Assembly: GCA_964509765.1 (NCBI GenBank)
Contig: CAZDYI010000130.1
Span: forward strand, 1-10,275
Direction: 5' to 3'
Length of the DNA: 10,275 bases
Source of the DNA: CAZDYI01 sp964509765
GTDB lineage: Bacteria > Pseudomonadota > Gammaproteobacteria > Tethybacterales > Tethybacteraceae
This document shows positions 1 to 6,987 of this stretch, piece after piece. Every line of letters begins with the position of its first letter. Positions within the stretch are counted from its first letter, which is position 1. A model generated the notes under the pieces. It worked only from the letters and a program-made list of their open reading frames with translations. It made no database searches and was not told the origin of the DNA. The translations under genes were made by a program, and so were the position numbers.

Positions 1-176
1 TGGCAGCAATCGGCTACGAGGGCCCGATCGTCCTTGAGAGCTTCGTTTGCATGGTCGAGGAGCTCGCGGGCGGCCTTTGCATCTGGCGGCCGGTCGCCGA
101 CAATCCGGACGACGTCATCGACGCGGGCATCCCGTTCATCAAGGACGCGGCGAGCGAGGCGGGATACGCCCCTTGA
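1..176 (+). CDS. Sugar isomerase/epimerase, TIM-barrel family (D-tagatose/psicose 3-epimerase-like), C-terminal fragment
   Basis: The window opens inside a gene whose frame starts at base 3 and ends with TGA at 174-176, leaving 57 C-terminal residues. The fragment reads AAIGYEGPIVLESF, then a stretch with CIWRPVAD. In the D-tagatose 3-epimerase and related xylose-isomerase-like families, the last barrel strand carries a metal-binding Glu in a G-Y-x-G-x-(V/I)-x-E-(S/P)-F motif. The Glu at residue 12 of the fragment fits that position, and the IWR motif soon after is also typical. Such enzymes invert a sugar carbon next to a ketone, or isomerise keto and aldo sugars, with a divalent metal in the cytoplasm. 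It lies 76 bases upstream of the sugar-binding protein gene on the same strand, so it probably belongs to the same catabolic unit. Its substrate cannot be deduced from the fragment. Other TIM-barrel sugar enzymes (inosose or levoglucosan-pathway isomerases, C-glycoside enzymes) remain possible. Confidence 0.75.
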   Translation, partial: AAIGYEGPIVLESFVCMVEELAGGLCIWRPVADNPDDVIDAGIPFIKDAASEAGYAP

Positions 177-193
177 AATAGAATAACGGGCGC

Positions 194-217
194 AGGAGTT
201 CAGGACTCCTCTGAACT
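194..217 (+). promoter_or_regulatory. Two overlapping, mutually exclusive inverted repeats in the leader before the transporter genes
   Basis: In the 76-base gap (177-252), AGGAGT (194-199) pairs perfectly with ACTCCT (205-210) across a 5-base loop. AGTTCAG (197-203) pairs perfectly with CTGAACT (211-217) across a 7-base loop. The two arms share bases 197-199, so only one stem can form at a time in RNA. As DNA, the second repeat is a 21-base palindrome with a 7-base centre, the size of an operator for a dimeric sugar repressor. A short TTTT run (220-223) follows, too weak for a confident terminator. The surrounding gap is clearly more AT-rich than the coding regions, with hexamers such as TAGAAT (179-184) and TAATAA (231-236), but I see no convincing -35 element. 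Confidence 0.4.
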
Positions 218-240
218 GGTTTTGCCACGCTAATAAGGTA

Positions 241-247
241 GGGAGGT
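241..247 (+). promoter_or_regulatory. Strong Shine-Dalgarno site for the binding-protein gene
   Basis: GGGAGGT lies 5 bases before the ATG at 253 and is one of the best ribosome binding sites in the window. It fixes the start and fits the high expression usually needed for a periplasmic binding protein relative to its membrane partners. Confidence 0.65.
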
Positions 248-252
248 TTGGA

Positions 253-1458
253 ATGATCAGGACAACCACAGCAATCGCGGCGGCCGCGGCTCTATGCGCG
301 CCGGCCTTCGCCCAGGACGTGACGGTTCACTTCTGGGACAACCAGCAGACCGAGTCGGGGCTGTCGCAGTTCCAGCAGGCCGCGGTAGACCGCTTCGAGG
401 CCGAGAACCCGAACATCAAGATCGAGGTCACCACGATCCCGTACCCCGAGTACCAGCAGCGGCTGCTGACCGCGGTGCGCGGCGGCAACGCGCCCGACGT
501 GGCGACGCTCGACCAGATCTGGGTCGCGGCGTTCGCCGAGGCGTACGCTGTCGAGGACCTGTCCTCGATGGCGCGCAACAGCGGCATGCGCGCGAGCCAG
601 TTCTTCCCCGGCGCGTGGGAGAGCGCCAACTACGACGGCAAGCTCTACGGCATCCCGTTCAACGTCGACGTCTGGCAGTTCAGCTTCTACAACCGGAGCA
701 TGCTCCGCGCCAAGGGCGTCGACCCGGCGACCATCCACACCTTCGAGGGCCTCAAGCGGGCAGGGCAGCTGCTAACCGGCGACGGCAAGTACGGCATCGG
801 CCTGTTCGCCCACCGCGGCGAGGACACGGTGGTGGTGCTCAACAGCTTCATCTTCTCGAACGGCGGCAAGATCCTCAACAACGACGGCAGCTGCGCGCTC
901 GACCAGGCGCCGAGCGTCGAGGCGCTCGAGTACCTCCAGGACCTCGCCGAGTACGCGCCGAGCGGCATCCTCAACCACTCCTCGGGCGACATGCGCGAGC
1001 TGTTCCTCAACGAGACTCTCGCGATCGAGTTCTGGCCGGCGCTTGAGCAGCCGACCCTGCAGAAGAGCGACATCGACTGGGGCTTCGTCAACGGGACCGC
1101 TCCCGCCGGCCGCACGGCGATCGGCACCTTCGGCGGCTGGAACCTCGCGCTGTTCTCCGCCTCCAGGAACAAGGAGGAGGCCTGGAAGTTCATCGAGTTC
1201 ATGGTGCGCGAGGACGTCAATGGCGACGTGGTTGACCTGATCCCGGCCAACGTGCGCGCCGCCGACGCCTTCCTGCGCGAGAACCGCGACGGTCCGGACG
1301 ACATCCTCTCCCACCTCGCGAACGCCTCGCCGAGGCCGCTATCGCCGCAGTACCTCGAGGTCGCCGACATCCAGATGACGATGGCCCAGGACCTGTTCTC
1401 CGGCATGGGGGCACAGGAGGCGGCCGACAAGGCCTGCTCCGCGATCAACGCGCTGTAG
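253..1458 (+). CDS. ABC transporter sugar-binding protein, periplasmic (family 1 extracellular solute-binding protein)
   Basis: This 401-residue protein captures the transported solute, probably a sugar or sugar derivative, in the periplasm and delivers it to the two permeases downstream. The first 20 residues form a Sec signal peptide: basic Arg3, an alanine-rich core, and A-F-A before Gln21. The only early Cys (15) is preceded by Leu and does not make a lipobox, so it should be soluble rather than a lipoprotein. The mature part has family 1 hallmarks: HFWDN near 26-30, an amphipathic helix ending in ENPNIKIEV (51-59), GGNAPDV (78-83), DGKLYGIPFNVDV (128-140) and FGGWNLAL (293-300). Cys214 and Cys395 are the only cysteines of the mature chain and could form a disulfide. 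Length is normal for maltose/glycerol-phosphate-type binding proteins. Start chosen from the strong Shine-Dalgarno and signal peptide. The ligand is not predictable by eye. Confidence 0.93.
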   Translation: MIRTTTAIAAAAALCAPAFAQDVTVHFWDNQQTESGLSQFQQAAVDRFEAENPNIKIEVTTIPYPEYQQRLLTAVRGGNAPDVATLDQIWVAAFAEAYAVEDLSSMARNSGMRASQFFPGAWESANYDGKLYGIPFNVDVWQFSFYNRSMLRAKGVDPATIHTFEGLKRAGQLLTGDGKYGIGLFAHRGEDTVVVLNSFIFSNGGKILNNDGSCALDQAPSVEALEYLQDLAEYAPSGILNHSSGDMRELFLNETLAIEFWPALEQPTLQKSDIDWGFVNGTAPAGRTAIGTFGGWNLALFSASRNKEEAWKFIEFMVREDVNGDVVDLIPANVRAADAFLRENRDGPDDILSHLANASPRPLSPQYLEVADIQMTMAQDLFSGMGAQEAADKACSAINAL

Positions 1459-1478
1459 GCAACAGGCCCGGCACGCCC

Positions 1479-1495
1479 GGCGGCGGAAGGCCGCC
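1479..1495 (+). repeat. GC-rich stem-loop between binding protein and first permease
   Basis: GGCGGC (1479-1484) and GCCGCC (1490-1495) form a perfect 6-pair stem with a 5-base loop GGAAG, 20 bases after the stop codon of the binding-protein gene. No T-run follows, so it is not a classical full terminator. Intercistronic hairpins at this position in sugar ABC operons commonly stabilise the upstream message or reduce read-through, keeping binding protein above permease. That role here is inferred from position only. Confidence 0.45.
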
Positions 1496-1507
1496 AGACA
1501 ACGAGGT

Positions 1508-1530
1508 GCGGACAGTGACGGACTGCCCGC
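1508..1530 (+). promoter_or_regulatory. Imperfect hairpin directly before the first permease start
   Basis: GCGGACAGT (1508-1516) and ACTGCCCGC (1522-1530) pair over 9 positions with one A-C mismatch, around a loop GACGG. The 3' arm ends one base before the permease ATG at 1532, so the structure occupies the space where a ribosome binding site should be. No good Shine-Dalgarno is seen for this gene. The hairpin could lower permease translation; this is inference. Confidence 0.3.
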
Positions 1531-1531
1531 T

Positions 1532-2419
1532 ATGACGGCCCGCGACAGGCTGATGGCCTGGCTGTTCCTCGGCCCGGCGCTGGCTTTGATCGGCGTGCTG
1601 ATGTACTACCCGATGGTCGGGACGTTCGTCGAGAGCCTGCACAGCTCGTCGTTCATCAGCCCCGAGCCGAAGTTCGTCGGGCTCGAGGTGTACTCCAAGG
1701 TCTTCGCCGGCGACGCCTTCGGCGAGGTGGTCCGCAACTCGATCGTGTGGACCGTCGGCGTCGTCCTGTTCCAGAACGTCATCGGCTTCTTCACCGCCCT
1801 GCTCCTCGACCAGCGCCTGCCGGGCCGCGGGCTGACCCGGGCTGTGGTCCTCCTGCCGTGGGTGCTGCCCGGAGTCGTCACGGCGATCCTCTGGAGGTTC
1901 ATGTACAACCCGCAGCTCGGGCTCGTCAACTCGGTGATGATCCGCCTCGGCCTCGCAGACGAGGGCAGCGCCTGGCTCGCCGAGCCGTCCACGGCGATGG
2001 CGGCGGTGATCGTCGCGGCGATCTGGAAGGGCTTCCCGTTCTCGACCCTGATCTACCTCGCGGCGCTGCAGAACGTCGACCGCGAGCAGATCGAGTCGGC
2101 GACCATCGACGGCGCGGGCCCGGTGCGCCGGCTGTGGGACGTGATCCTGCCGTCGATGCGCGAGGTGATCCTCGTCAACGTGGTGCTGACTATGATCCTC
2201 ACCTACAACTACTTCGACATGGTCTGGGTGCTCACCCGCGGCGGGCCGCTCAACGCGACGCACATCTTCCCGACCAAGATCTTCGAGCTCGGCTTCGGCC
2301 AGTTCCAGTTCGGCCAGGCCGCGGTCTACGGCGTGTCGTCGATCATGATCCTCGCGGTGCTCGTGAGCCTTTACTTCATCGCCCAGCGCGCGCAGCACGC
2401 GCGGAGGGGGACCGCGTGA
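1532..2419 (+). CDS. Sugar ABC transporter permease, MalF/UgpA type
   Basis: This 295-residue inner-membrane protein is one half of the translocation pore. About six hydrophobic segments are visible (near residues 8-29, 70-92, 103-124, 153-178, 209-229 and 264-285). The cytoplasmic EAA loop that docks on the ATPase lies at about 184-207: I-E-S-A-T-I-D-G-A, with the conserved Gly at 194, ending in a D-V-I-L-P stretch. The motif TRGGPLNAT (235-243) after the fifth segment is typical of the MalF/UgpA subgroup. The ATG at 1532 gives a normal N terminus, but the Shine-Dalgarno is poor and a hairpin abuts it; Met8 at 1553 is a weaker alternative. It ends in a one-base-shifted overlap with the next permease. 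It belongs with the binding protein, second permease and the ATPase at 5917. Confidence 0.93.
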   Translation: MTARDRLMAWLFLGPALALIGVLMYYPMVGTFVESLHSSSFISPEPKFVGLEVYSKVFAGDAFGEVVRNSIVWTVGVVLFQNVIGFFTALLLDQRLPGRGLTRAVVLLPWVLPGVVTAILWRFMYNPQLGLVNSVMIRLGLADEGSAWLAEPSTAMAAVIVAAIWKGFPFSTLIYLAALQNVDREQIESATIDGAGPVRRLWDVILPSMREVILVNVVLTMILTYNYFDMVWVLTRGGPLNATHIFPTKIFELGFGQFQFGQAAVYGVSSIMILAVLVSLYFIAQRAQHARRGTA

Positions 2420-3243
2420 GGGGGCCGGCCGCCCACAGGGCGCTCATGATCGCGCTGCAGGCGCTGACGCTCGCCGCGGTGCTGCTGCCGCTGTTCTGGA
2501 TGGTTTCCGTCAGCCTCAAGCCGGGCGAAGAGCCGTTCGCGGTCCCGGCGCGGCTGTGGCCTGAGTCGCCGACACTGGAAAACTACGCCGCGGCCTTCCG
2601 GCCGGAGTTCCGCACCTACTTCGTCAACACCGCGGTCGTCTCCTCGCTTACGGTGGTGATCACCGTCGGCCTCGGCCTGCTCGCCGCGTACGCCTTTTCC
2701 CGGGTGCGCACCCGCACGGTCGCGGTCCTGCTCTCGCTCGTGGTCCTCGCGCAGATGTTCCCGCACTCGGCGATCATCATCCCGATCTACAAGCTGATGC
2801 TCGCAGCCGACCTGCTCAACACCTACACCTCGCTCGTGATCGCGTACGTGTCGGTCACCCTGCCGGTTGCGATCTGGATACTCCACGCCTTCCTCGCCAA
2901 GATGCCGGAGTCGCTCGAGGAGGCGGCCAACATCGACGGCGCCACCCCGCTTCGGACCTTCGTCGACATCGTCGTCCCGCTGTCGCGGCCCGGCGTCCTC
3001 GCCACCGGCGTGTACGTACTCGTGGTCACCTGGCAGGAGTTCCTGTTCGCGCTTTCTTTCACCTCGACGATGGAGCGGCGCACGCTGCCGGTCGGACTCA
3101 ACGACTTCATCGGACAATACGGGATACGCTACGGGGAGCTGATGGCCTCCTCGGTGCTCGTCTCGCTTCCGGTTGTCGTGATCTTCTTTGTGCTCCAGCG
3201 CCACTTCGTCGCAGGGCTGACGGTCGGGGCGGTGAAGGGCTGA
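2416..3243 (+). CDS. Sugar ABC transporter permease, MalG/UgpE type
   Basis: This is the second pore subunit, 275 residues from the GTG at 2416. That start overlaps the stop of the first permease as GTGA and follows a very good Shine-Dalgarno GGAGGGGG (2403-2410) by 5 bases. An ATG at residue 11 (2446) is possible but has no comparable site. Hydrophobic segments lie near 11-33, 68-93, 101-129, 136-159, 190-212 and 241-262. The EAA loop is E-E-A-A-N-I-D-G-A (168-176, Gly175) followed by V-P-L at 187-189. The C terminus QRHFVAGLTVGAVKG is the standard ending of MalG-type permeases. The frame stays open far upstream of 2416, but that stretch is an out-of-frame reading of the first permease. Translational coupling to the first permease would keep the two pore subunits in equal amounts. 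Confidence 0.93.
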   Translation: MRGPAAHRALMIALQALTLAAVLLPLFWMVSVSLKPGEEPFAVPARLWPESPTLENYAAAFRPEFRTYFVNTAVVSSLTVVITVGLGLLAAYAFSRVRTRTVAVLLSLVVLAQMFPHSAIIIPIYKLMLAADLLNTYTSLVIAYVSVTLPVAIWILHAFLAKMPESLEEAANIDGATPLRTFVDIVVPLSRPGVLATGVYVLVVTWQEFLFALSFTSTMERRTLPVGLNDFIGQYGIRYGELMASSVLVSLPVVVIFFVLQRHFVAGLTVGAVKG

Positions 3244-3245
3244 CG

Positions 3246-4031
3246 ATGACTGACGAGGTGCTTCTGCGCGAATTCGACGACCGCGGCGTCGCGACCCTGA
3301 CCTTCAACCGCCCGGACAAGCTCAACGCCTTGTCGGAGGAGGTGATGCAGCGCCTAGAGTGGACGCTTGTCAGCATCCAGGTGCGCAAGGAACTGCGGGC
3401 CCTCGTCCTGCGCGGGGCTGGCGGCAAGGCCTTCGTCGCCGGCGCCGACATCGAGGAGTACCGGGGCGGCCAGGAGGAGGCTTTCCAGGAGTTCCAGGAG
3501 CGCGGGCGGAGCGTCTTCGACCGGCTCGAGGCGTTGCCGATACCTACCGTCGCGGTCGTCGAGGGCTACGCGCTCGGCGGCGGCTTCGAGATCGCGCTGT
3601 GCTGCGACCTGATCGTCTGCACACCGCAGGCGCAGTTCGGCCTGCCTGAGGGCAGGCTCGGGCTGTGCCCCGGCGGCGGCGGGACCGTGCGGCTGACCCG
3701 GGCGGTCGGAAAGCACGTCGCTTCCGATCTCGCGCTCGGAGCCTGGCGCATCGACGGAAGGCGGGCGCACCAGCTCGGGATCGCCTGCGAGTGCGTCGAG
3801 CAAGGCGAGCTCGAGGAGGCCCTCGACCGCCGGGTTCGAGGGCTGCTCAAGGTCGCGCCGCTCGCGCAGGAGCGCATGAAGGACCTGATCCGCGACGGGG
3901 TCGACATGCAGGCCGAGACGGCGAAGTCCGTCGAGCAGAGGGCGCTGCTCAAGCTGTACAGGACCAAGGACGGGCAGGAGGGCATCGACGCCTTCCTCGA
4001 CAAGCGCGAGCCGGACTTCAAGGGAGAGTGA
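3246..4031 (+). CDS. Enoyl-CoA hydratase/isomerase family protein (crotonase fold)
   Basis: This 261-residue, full-length cytoplasmic crotonase-superfamily enzyme acts on a CoA thioester. The oxyanion-hole motif A-G-A-D is at 66-69 and the second oxyanion Gly lies in Y-A-L-G-G-G-F-E (108-115). Both acids used by true enoyl-CoA hydratases appear present: Glu115 in GGGFEIALCCD and Glu135 in FGLPEGRLGL. The segment P-G-G-G-G-T-V-R-L-T-R-A-V-G (142-155) is also typical. Water addition or elimination next to the thioester is therefore the best guess, but retro-aldol lyases of the same fold (feruloyl-CoA type) also keep a glutamate. Start: ATG with AAGGG (3235-3239) six bases before, two bases after the permease stop. 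Lying inside a sugar import operon with a CoA-transferase at 9035, it probably acts on a sugar-derived acyl-CoA rather than in fatty acid oxidation; this is inference. Confidence 0.88.
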   Translation: MTDEVLLREFDDRGVATLTFNRPDKLNALSEEVMQRLEWTLVSIQVRKELRALVLRGAGGKAFVAGADIEEYRGGQEEAFQEFQERGRSVFDRLEALPIPTVAVVEGYALGGGFEIALCCDLIVCTPQAQFGLPEGRLGLCPGGGGTVRLTRAVGKHVASDLALGAWRIDGRRAHQLGIACECVEQGELEEALDRRVRGLLKVAPLAQERMKDLIRDGVDMQAETAKSVEQRALLKLYRTKDGQEGIDAFLDKREPDFKGE

Positions 4032-4033
4032 CG

Positions 4034-4801
4034 ATGGCAGAGGGAGCGAAGGACTTCGAGGGCAAGGTCGCGGTAGTGACCGGCGCGGCGATGGGCATCG
4101 GCCTTGCCTGCGCGAGGCGCTTCGCGCAGGGCGGGGCCAAGGTCCTGCTCGCGGACGTCAACGTGGGGGAGGGCATGAAGGCGGCCGAGGGGATCGGCTC
4201 CGACGCCGTGTTCGTAAGCGCGGACGTGTCAAGCACGGAAGACGTCGACCGGATGGCGAAGGCCGCAACGGAAAAGTGGGGCGGCATCGACGTCCTGGTC
4301 AACAACGCGGCCCGCGCGATCGGCGGCAAGGTCCACGAGACCGACGAGGCGACCTGGCAGGAGGTGATCAACACCAACCTCACGAGCGTCTGGCGCGGGA
4401 TCCGCGCCTGCGTCCCGTCGATGGCCGACCGCGGCGGCGGCGCGATCGTCAACATGTCTTCGGCGCAGGCGCTCGTCGGCTTCTCCGGCTGGGCGGCGTA
4501 CGCGGCGGCCAAGGGCGCGATCAACTCGCTCACTCAGCAGGCGGCGATCGACCTCGCGCCGCTCGGCATCCGCATCAACGCGGTCGCGCCTGGGACGATC
4601 CTCACCCCGCTCAACGAGAAGGTCTTCGAGGAGGTCGGCGAGGAGACGGTGAAAAAGTGGAGCGAGGCGCACCCCATCGGCCGCTTCGGCAAGCCCGAGG
4701 AGGTCGCCGAGACGGTCGCCTTCCTCACAGGCGACGGATCGTCGTTCATGACCGGCGAGATAGTCAGGGTCGACGGGGGGCTGGTGATACGCGGTGAGTG
4801 A
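4034..4801 (+). CDS. Short-chain dehydrogenase/reductase (classical SDR), probably a sugar or polyol dehydrogenase
   Basis: This 255-residue cytoplasmic oxidoreductase has every classical SDR element: cofactor motif TGAAMGIG (16-23), NNAA (90-93), Asn115 in INTNLTS, catalytic Ser143 in NMSSAQ, and the Y156-x-x-x-K160 pair. The P-G motif in AVAPGTI (183-189) and the ending F-M-T-G-E-I-V-R-V-D-G-G-L are also standard. Asp41 at the end of the second strand (LLADVN) suggests NAD(H) rather than NADP(H). Start: ATG at 4034 with AGGGAG (4021-4026) 7 bases before, two bases after the previous stop. The open frame reaches further upstream, but that part overlaps the crotonase gene and lacks SDR character. 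With a lactonase and mutarotase-like gene in the same operon, oxidation of an aldose or a secondary sugar hydroxyl is the most economical role; the substrate itself is not visible. Confidence 0.92.
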   Translation: MAEGAKDFEGKVAVVTGAAMGIGLACARRFAQGGAKVLLADVNVGEGMKAAEGIGSDAVFVSADVSSTEDVDRMAKAATEKWGGIDVLVNNAARAIGGKVHETDEATWQEVINTNLTSVWRGIRACVPSMADRGGGAIVNMSSAQALVGFSGWAAYAAAKGAINSLTQQAAIDLAPLGIRINAVAPGTILTPLNEKVFEEVGEETVKKWSEAHPIGRFGKPEEVAETVAFLTGDGSSFMTGEIVRVDGGLVIRGE

Positions 4802-5906
4802 CCTGACGGCGGAGAACCTCCTGTCGGTGTCGACCCGCGACGCCGGCATCGTCGTCGACCTCGACGTCGGCCACATCCGCGACCTGGTCTTCCACGCCGA
4901 CGGCGGCGACATCGTCCCGCTCCACACCGCGCACTGGGTCGGCGGCGACGACGCAGACCTGCCCGACGAGCTGCCGCCGGTGGAGCGCCGGCTGTCGGGC
5001 GACTTCCTCTGCGCGCCGTTCGCGGCGAGCGACGTCGAGGAGGCGCCGCCGCACGGCTGGACCGCCAACAGCCCGTGGACCGAGGTCGAGGTAGTCGAGG
5101 ACAGCGAGAAGGCCTACGCCAAGCTGCGGCTCGAGAAGCAGGTCATGGGCGCCCAGGTCGAGAAGGAGATCCTCATCCTGGCCGGCTCCCACCTGCTCTA
5201 CCAGAGCCACAGGTTCATAGGCGGCGAGGGCATGCTGCCGGTCGCGCACCACGTCATGACGCGCATGGAGTCCGGCGGGATATTCGCCCACTCGCCGATC
5301 GACCACGCCTGGACGCACGAGACGCCGCTCGAGATGAACATGAACCTGCTCAAGCACCCGGCGCGCAGCGGGGACATCGCCGAGTTCCCCCGCGAGGAGG
5401 GCGGCATCGCCAACCTCGCCGAGTTCCCCCTCGCCGGAGGCTACGAGGACTTCCTGACTCTCGTTGAGAAGAAGGGCAGCCGCCTCGGCTGGACGGCGGT
5501 GCAGCGCAAGGCCGAGGAGGACGTGGTCTTCGTCGTCAAGGACCCGTTCATGATGCCGGTGACGATGCTGTGGCACTCCAACGGCGGTCGCCGCCGCAAG
5601 CCGTGGAGCTCGAAGCACAACGGCGTGCTCGGGATCGAGGACGGCATCAGCTACGGCTGCGCGGGCCACGCGGCCTCGATCGGCGAGAACGAGATGACGA
5701 GGAAGAACTTCGCGACGTGCCTGATGCTCGACCCAAACGGGGCCGTCGAGCTCCACCACATCATCGGCGCGTTCCGCAGGCCCGAGGGCTGGACGAAGGT
5801 GTCCTCGGTCGACTACGACGGCGACAAGCTCGTGGTCATGGACCGGCGCGACAACATGAGGATCTTCGACGCGCTTCCGGGGTACTTCCCGGAGCACGCC
5901 GGCTGA
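4794..5906 (+). CDS. Uncharacterised protein resembling the aldose 1-epimerase (galactose mutarotase-like) superfamily
   Basis: A 370-residue soluble protein with no signal peptide, rich in the alternating hydrophobic strands of an all-beta fold. Features recalling the mutarotase-like superfamily are GDFLCAPF (69-76), PPHGW (85-89), which resembles the HG motif of mutarotases, and paired histidines in AHHVMTRM (151-158). G-I-E-D-G-I (280-285) follows, where mutarotases usually place a catalytic Glu. None of these is decisive, and I do not recognise a named gene. A mutarotase would speed alpha/beta interconversion of the imported sugar before the SDR oxidises it. The GTG start overlaps the SDR stop by 8 bases. 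A G-run (4775-4780) lies 13 bases upstream, a rather long spacing, so the exact start is less sure than for its neighbours. A hydrolase or lyase built on the same carbohydrate-binding beta fold is an alternative. Confidence 0.55.
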   Translation: MSDLTAENLLSVSTRDAGIVVDLDVGHIRDLVFHADGGDIVPLHTAHWVGGDDADLPDELPPVERRLSGDFLCAPFAASDVEEAPPHGWTANSPWTEVEVVEDSEKAYAKLRLEKQVMGAQVEKEILILAGSHLLYQSHRFIGGEGMLPVAHHVMTRMESGGIFAHSPIDHAWTHETPLEMNMNLLKHPARSGDIAEFPREEGGIANLAEFPLAGGYEDFLTLVEKKGSRLGWTAVQRKAEEDVVFVVKDPFMMPVTMLWHSNGGRRRKPWSSKHNGVLGIEDGISYGCAGHAASIGENEMTRKNFATCLMLDPNGAVELHHIIGAFRRPEGWTKVSSVDYDGDKLVVMDRRDNMRIFDALPGYFPEHAG

Positions 5907-5916
5907 CCGAAGGCCC

Positions 5917-6987
5917 GTGGCCAGCATCTCCCTGCGCGGGCTCGGCAAGCGCTTCGGCCAGGTCGTCGCAGTCGAGGACCTGAGCCTCGAGATCGACGAC
6001 GGCGAGTTCATCGTCCTGCTCGGGCCGTCCGGCTGCGGCAAGACCACGACGATGCGGATGGTCGCCGGGCTCGAGGAGCCGACGAGCGGCGACATCCTCA
6101 TCGGCGGCAAGAGGGTCAACGACGTCCCGGCGCGCGACCGCGGCGTGGCGATGGTGTTCCAGAACTACGCCCTCTACCCGCACATGACCGTCGGCGAGAA
6201 CATCGGCTACCCGCTCAAGGTGCGCGGGATCGGCAAGGAAAAAAGGGCCGAAATGGTCCGCGACGCCGCCGGCAAGGTCGGCCTCGGCGAGCTGGTCGCA
6301 AGGCGCCCGGCGGAACTCTCCGGGGGGCAGCGCCAGCGGGTGGCGCTCGCGCGGGCGATCGTCCGCACGCCGTCGCTGTTTTTGATGGACGAGCCGCTGT
6401 CGAACCTCGACGCGAAGCTGCGGACAGTCATGCGCGCCCAGCTCAAGCACCTCCAGGGGGAGCTGAGGACGACGACGATCTACGTCACCCACGACCAGGT
6501 CGAGGCGATGACGCTCGCCGACCGCATCTGCATCCTCAACAGCGCGCGCATCCAGCAGCTCGGGACGCCGAAGGAGATCTACGCAAGGCCGGCGAACTCC
6601 TTCGTCGCCGGCTTCATCGGCTCGCCGCCGATGAACCTGGTCCCGGTCGGGAAGCAGGACGGCATGCTCGCCCACAGCCACGGCTCGCTGCCCTGCCCCG
6701 ACGGCGCGAAGGATATGGAGCGCGTCGTCGCGGGCATCCGACCTGAGCACCTATCGGTCTGCGCGCCCGAGAGCGGCGACCTGCGCGGCGAGGTGTACTC
6801 ATCGGAGCTGCTCGGCGACACGCTGCTGCTGACCGTCGAGTGCGGCGAGGACCTGCTGGTCCTGAAGGTCGCTCCGGACGGCGGGCGGGCGGTCGGGGAG
6901 AATGTAGGCGTAAGCTTCGAGCGCGACAGGCTCCACCTTTTCGACCCGGCCGACGGCTCGTCGCTGCACAGCGGACGCCATGACTGA
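5917..6987 (+). CDS. Sugar ABC transporter ATP-binding protein, MalK/UgpC type
   Basis: This 356-residue ATPase energises the importer from the cytoplasmic side. Walker A is GPSGCGKTT (36-44), the Q-loop Gln is 82 in VFQNYALYPH, the signature is LSGGQRQRVALARA (134-147), Walker B is LFLMDEP (154-160), followed by the D-loop LSNLDAKLR (161-169), and the switch His is 192 in VTHDQVEAM. After the nucleotide-binding domain come the MalK-type segment G-T-P-K-E-I-Y-x-x-P-A-N (216-227), FIGSPPMN (233-240) and a TOBE regulatory domain containing G-I-R-P-E-H. Length is typical of this subfamily. The GTG at 5917, 10 bases after the previous stop, gives the expected N terminus MASISLRGLGKRFG; only a weak AAGG precedes it. 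It is the only ATPase in the window and sits three genes after the permeases it should serve. Confidence 0.95.
   Translation: MASISLRGLGKRFGQVVAVEDLSLEIDDGEFIVLLGPSGCGKTTTMRMVAGLEEPTSGDILIGGKRVNDVPARDRGVAMVFQNYALYPHMTVGENIGYPLKVRGIGKEKRAEMVRDAAGKVGLGELVARRPAELSGGQRQRVALARAIVRTPSLFLMDEPLSNLDAKLRTVMRAQLKHLQGELRTTTIYVTHDQVEAMTLADRICILNSARIQQLGTPKEIYARPANSFVAGFIGSPPMNLVPVGKQDGMLAHSHGSLPCPDGAKDMERVVAGIRPEHLSVCAPESGDLRGEVYSSELLGDTLLLTVECGEDLLVLKVAPDGGRAVGENVGVSFERDRLHLFDPADGSSLHSGRHD

Noticed and set aside
177..252. Sigma70 promoter with TAGAAT or TAATAA as -10
   Set aside because: No acceptable -35 hexamer lies at the right spacing for either, so it is mentioned only within the leader description.
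292..345. Possible lipobox at Cys15 of the first binding protein
   Set aside because: The residue before Cys is Leu rather than Gly, Ala or Ser, and a clean A-F-A signal peptidase I site follows at residues 18-20.
1445..2398. Long minus-strand open frame opposite the first permease
   Set aside because: It is very rich in Arg, Asp, Glu and His, a composition typical of antisense readings of GC-rich genes. The + strand carries an unmistakable permease over the same bases.
1747..2415. Upstream extension of the second permease open frame
   Set aside because: The extension is an out-of-frame reading of the first permease, full of Arg and Pro. GTG at 2416 has an excellent Shine-Dalgarno and gives a normal MalG-type N terminus.
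3665..4033. Upstream extension of the SDR open frame
   Set aside because: It overlaps the crotonase-family gene in another frame and has no SDR character. ATG at 4034 with AGGGAG gives the standard N terminus.
4764..6119. 451-codon minus-strand open frame
   Set aside because: Low-complexity Arg/Val/Asp-rich translation with no domain; it is antisense to the mutarotase-like gene and the beginning of the ATPase gene.
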